Source: Ardenticatenales bacterium (GTDB lineage: Bacteria > Chloroflexota > Anaerolineae > Ardenticatenales > Ardenticatenaceae). Taken from it: a DNA stretch of 9,859 nucleotides. The DNA is taken from the NCBI GenBank assembly GCA_013812995.1, contig JACCSL010000746.1, forward strand, positions 1 through 9,859, read 5' to 3'. Position numbers and translations under genes: made by a program. Shown piece after piece: positions 8,698 through 9,859 of the stretch (position 1 is its first letter; every line of letters begins with the position of its first letter). The notes below the pieces were generated by a model. It did no database searches. It saw nothing but the letters and a program-made list of their open reading frames with translations, and had not been told where the DNA came from.

Positions 8698-8949
8698 ATA
8701 CCCTGTCGCACCCACAACGGAAGAGAGAAATGTGCCACTCAGTGGAGGTGGTTCCACATATTTGCAGACCGACCAGCGGTACATCTGCTAGGAGATCAGT
8801 TCCTGGCGTGGCGGATCCAGTTCGGGAGCGCTGAAAAGTCGGTGGGTGTCGCTTGCCTCTGATATTTTGGGGTTGTTCAGAGATGGTGAGTGAGTTCCTA
8901 CGCGAAGGATTGATACCCATTCCATTCCCTGGCGACGCGCCAGTACGCA

Positions 8950-8968
8950 GGCTCGACTTTATCCATTG
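8950..8968 (+). repeat. Left copy of 19-bp inverted repeat
   Basis: GGCTCGACTTTATCCATTG, identical to the reverse complement of 9270-9288. A perfect 19-bp pair within 10 kb is very unlikely by chance in unrelated sequence. Confidence 0.85.
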
Positions 8969-9266
8969 GTAGTGCAACATCGTACATTTTCTAGCTGTTC
9001 CAGCCCCACAAGTTTCGAGGGAATGGGGAAACAGGCTTGGTAATCAGGAAAGGGACTGATCCATCTCCATCTACGACTGATTGGCTGCTCCCGCCCGCCA
9101 AACGTAACCCTAATCTGAGATACCCCGAAACCATGAATGGATTGGAATGGTGTACCGGCAAGTTTCTGACCAACTTCCTTTTTTCCATGTCTATGGTCAA
9201 ACCTGACATCCGCAATATTCCCAGCGCCTTTGATCCATCCCTCACAGAGGGTTTGGGCTTGCTGCT

Positions 9267-9859
9267 TCACAATGGATAAAGTCGAGCCAAGAGGTGATCG
9301 TAGAAGGCGTGGGGGGAAAATTCCCGCAAGGTCAATGCGAAGTACACATAGCCCCACACAACCAAAAGAGCTCCCGCAACAAATGTGATGGGCTCCATCA
9401 CCTCCCAAGTCCAGATCATGATACCCAATACGACAACGACAAGAATGGTCAAAGGTATAGGCAGATAGAAAAGCAGACGATGGCGCGCGCGTCGTTGGGC
9501 CTGCTCCTCCAACCAAGCAGGGGCCACCGTTGTAGCTTGCTCCTTCTCTATAGGGCTTTGCTCGACCCACGGGGTAGGGGGCAGCGTTTCCCATGCCAGA
9601 AGCTGTGCCAAAGTTTGCTCGGACCGAGGAAGGGCTAGGCTCCCTACCTCAAAAGCCCCCGTCCAGCTTCCCGAAGGGAGGGCATAATAAAACGCATCAG
9701 CAAACTCCAGGGCCTCATCATCTCCCAGCGCTTCCGCCATGCCAATCACCAGCGGGACATGGGGGGCAATCGCCTGAGCCGCCACCAGGGAGTGGCAAGC
9801 ATTGAGCAGAACAGCATAAGGGGCCTGGTAATAAGTATGAAGTGTTTGGAACAATCTCC
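9267..9859 (-). CDS. CHAT-domain (caspase-like) protein with two C-terminal membrane helices, partial (5' end outside window)
   Basis: About 196 codons ending in TGA at 9267-9269. The frame is open to the right edge: the first possible start is only a TTG at 9852-9854, so the true start lies outside. Counting from that TTG, residues 13-75 match the C-terminal half of CHAT/caspase-like peptidases: AVLLNACHS with the presumed catalytic Cys20, QAIAPHVPLVIGM, then DDEALEFADAFYYAL and a trailing SWTGAFEVG helix. The catalytic His would lie upstream, outside the window. After a Pro-rich charged spacer come two hydrophobic helices (about 127-150 and 156-176), so the peptidase sits on the cytoplasmic membrane. 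CHAT proteins serve as proteases or signalling effectors in defence and programmed-death systems; the substrate here is unknown. Its last six residues fall in a 19-bp inverted repeat, so the native C-terminus may have been replaced. Confidence 0.75.
   Translation of the reverse strand, partial: RLFQTLHTYYQAPYAVLLNACHSLVAAQAIAPHVPLVIGMAEALGDDEALEFADAFYYALPSGSWTGAFEVGSLALPRSEQTLAQLLAWETLPPTPWVEQSPIEKEQATTVAPAWLEEQAQRRARHRLLFYLPIPLTILVVVVLGIMIWTWEVMEPITFVAGALLVVWGYVYFALTLREFSPHAFYDHLLARLYPL
9270..9288 (-). repeat. Right copy of 19-bp inverted repeat, within the CHAT gene's last codons
   Basis: On the minus strand this copy encodes the final residues ARLYPL of the CHAT protein. The TGA stop (9267-9269) follows immediately, just inside the enclosed unit. 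Confidence 0.85.

Larger units (their letters stand above)
8406..8949. other. Intergenic region without a recognisable gene
   Basis: This stretch holds the leader and candidate promoter of the giant gene (8406-8545), followed by about 400 bp with no frame I recognise. Several frames of 65-140 codons cross it on both strands, but all overlap one another. None shows a Shine-Dalgarno-backed start, a known motif or coherent composition. GC-rich hairpins cluster at 8608-8697 (listed separately). Short inverted pairs CCAC/GTGG also occur at 8735-8756. No tRNA, rRNA or CRISPR structure was seen. Confidence 0.6.
8950..9288. mobile_element. Putative MITE-like unit bounded by a perfect 19-bp inverted repeat
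   Basis: GGCTCGACTTTATCCATTG at 8950-8968 is found as its exact reverse complement at 9270-9288. The enclosed unit is 339 bp. Beyond 19 bp the match may continue weakly with one gap (TAGTGCAACA against TGAAGCAGCA). The interior is less GC-rich than the Rhs gene and has only overlapping frames of about 80 codons on both strands (9037-9279 plus, 8991-9245 minus), none resembling a transposase I know. No target duplication is evident (flanks ...ACGCA and AAGAG...). Terminal inverted repeats on a few hundred non-coding bases fit a non-autonomous element or an IS remnant. The right repeat overlaps the end of the CHAT gene. Confidence 0.4.

Noticed and set aside
8534..8791. Small plus-strand gene of 85 codons preceded by TATAAT at 8520-8525
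   Set aside because: The ATG is only 8 nt from the -10-like box, there is no -35 or Shine-Dalgarno, and the product has no recognisable motif.
8558..8980. Minus-strand 140-codon frame, considered as a TnpB/IS605 remnant because of RDESP-like residues and nearby hairpins
   Set aside because: No TnpB catalytic or zinc-ribbon motif is visible, and the resemblance is limited to a few residues.
9239..9251. CCCTC-ACA-GAGGG hairpin just downstream of the CHAT stop as a rho-independent terminator
   Set aside because: The stem is only 5 bp and no T-tract follows in the direction of transcription.
9037..9279. 80-codon plus-strand and 84-codon minus-strand frames inside the inverted-repeat unit as transposase fragments
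   Set aside because: They overlap on opposite strands and show no DDE or HUH motif or other family signature.
9267..9854. Complete 195-codon CHAT gene starting at the TTG at 9854
   Set aside because: The frame is open to the window edge and the TTG lies just before the CHAT core with its catalytic half missing, so the gene is truncated by the window, not complete.

Overview
The window is high-GC bacterial DNA, read almost entirely on the minus strand. It is dominated by one giant, exported, modular Rhs/YD-repeat protein gene. Translation starts at 8405, and the reading frame (codons at positions 3k to 3k+2) can be followed to the left edge, where the gene is still open. That is about 2,800 codons, with the C-terminal Rhs core and any toxin domain lying outside the window. 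A single in-frame amber codon (TAG, 7803-7805) interrupts the frame after 200 codons. The protein continues in the same frame on the other side, and the amber sits where the two sister repeats have a tyrosine (TAC).

Architecture of the giant protein, right to left: Shine-Dalgarno site (8412-8417); signal peptide (residues 1-35); four tandem modules of about 165-175 aa (6246-8300); a Thr/Pro-rich linker (6138-6239); seven complete and one incomplete Ig-like module of about 103-109 aa (3740-6137); a domain resembling 'choice-of-anchor J'/MAM-like jelly rolls (3265-3734); a Gly/Pro-rich linker (3033-3246); a Cys-containing beta-rich domain (2559-3032); the N-terminal Rhs-core signature (2390-2558); a first, irregular YD-repeat block (1050-2200); an unusual Pro/Gly insert (870-1049); and a very regular second YD block of twelve 63-bp units (42-797) that runs out of the window. 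Together this describes a long secreted fibre with an Rhs shell that begins forming at its C-terminal half. An adhesin or a delivered polymorphic toxin is the likely type, but the decisive C-terminus is not visible.

About 830 bp to the right of this gene (8440-9266) contain no gene I can recognise. They hold a possible promoter, a cluster of GC-rich hairpins (8608-8697) and a roughly 339-bp unit (8950-9288) bounded by a perfect 19-bp inverted repeat, which looks like a small non-autonomous mobile element. The right edge (9267-9859) is the C-terminal part of a CHAT-domain (caspase-like) protein with two membrane helices. It runs toward the Rhs gene, and its last six codons lie inside the right copy of the inverted repeat.

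The Thr/Pro-rich linkers of the form TPTPTPTFTATPSP, the giant repeat proteins, the high GC content and the CHAT-plus-membrane protein are reminiscent of Chloroflexota (Roseiflexus/Herpetosiphon/Kouleothrix type). That is an inference from style, not from a marker gene.
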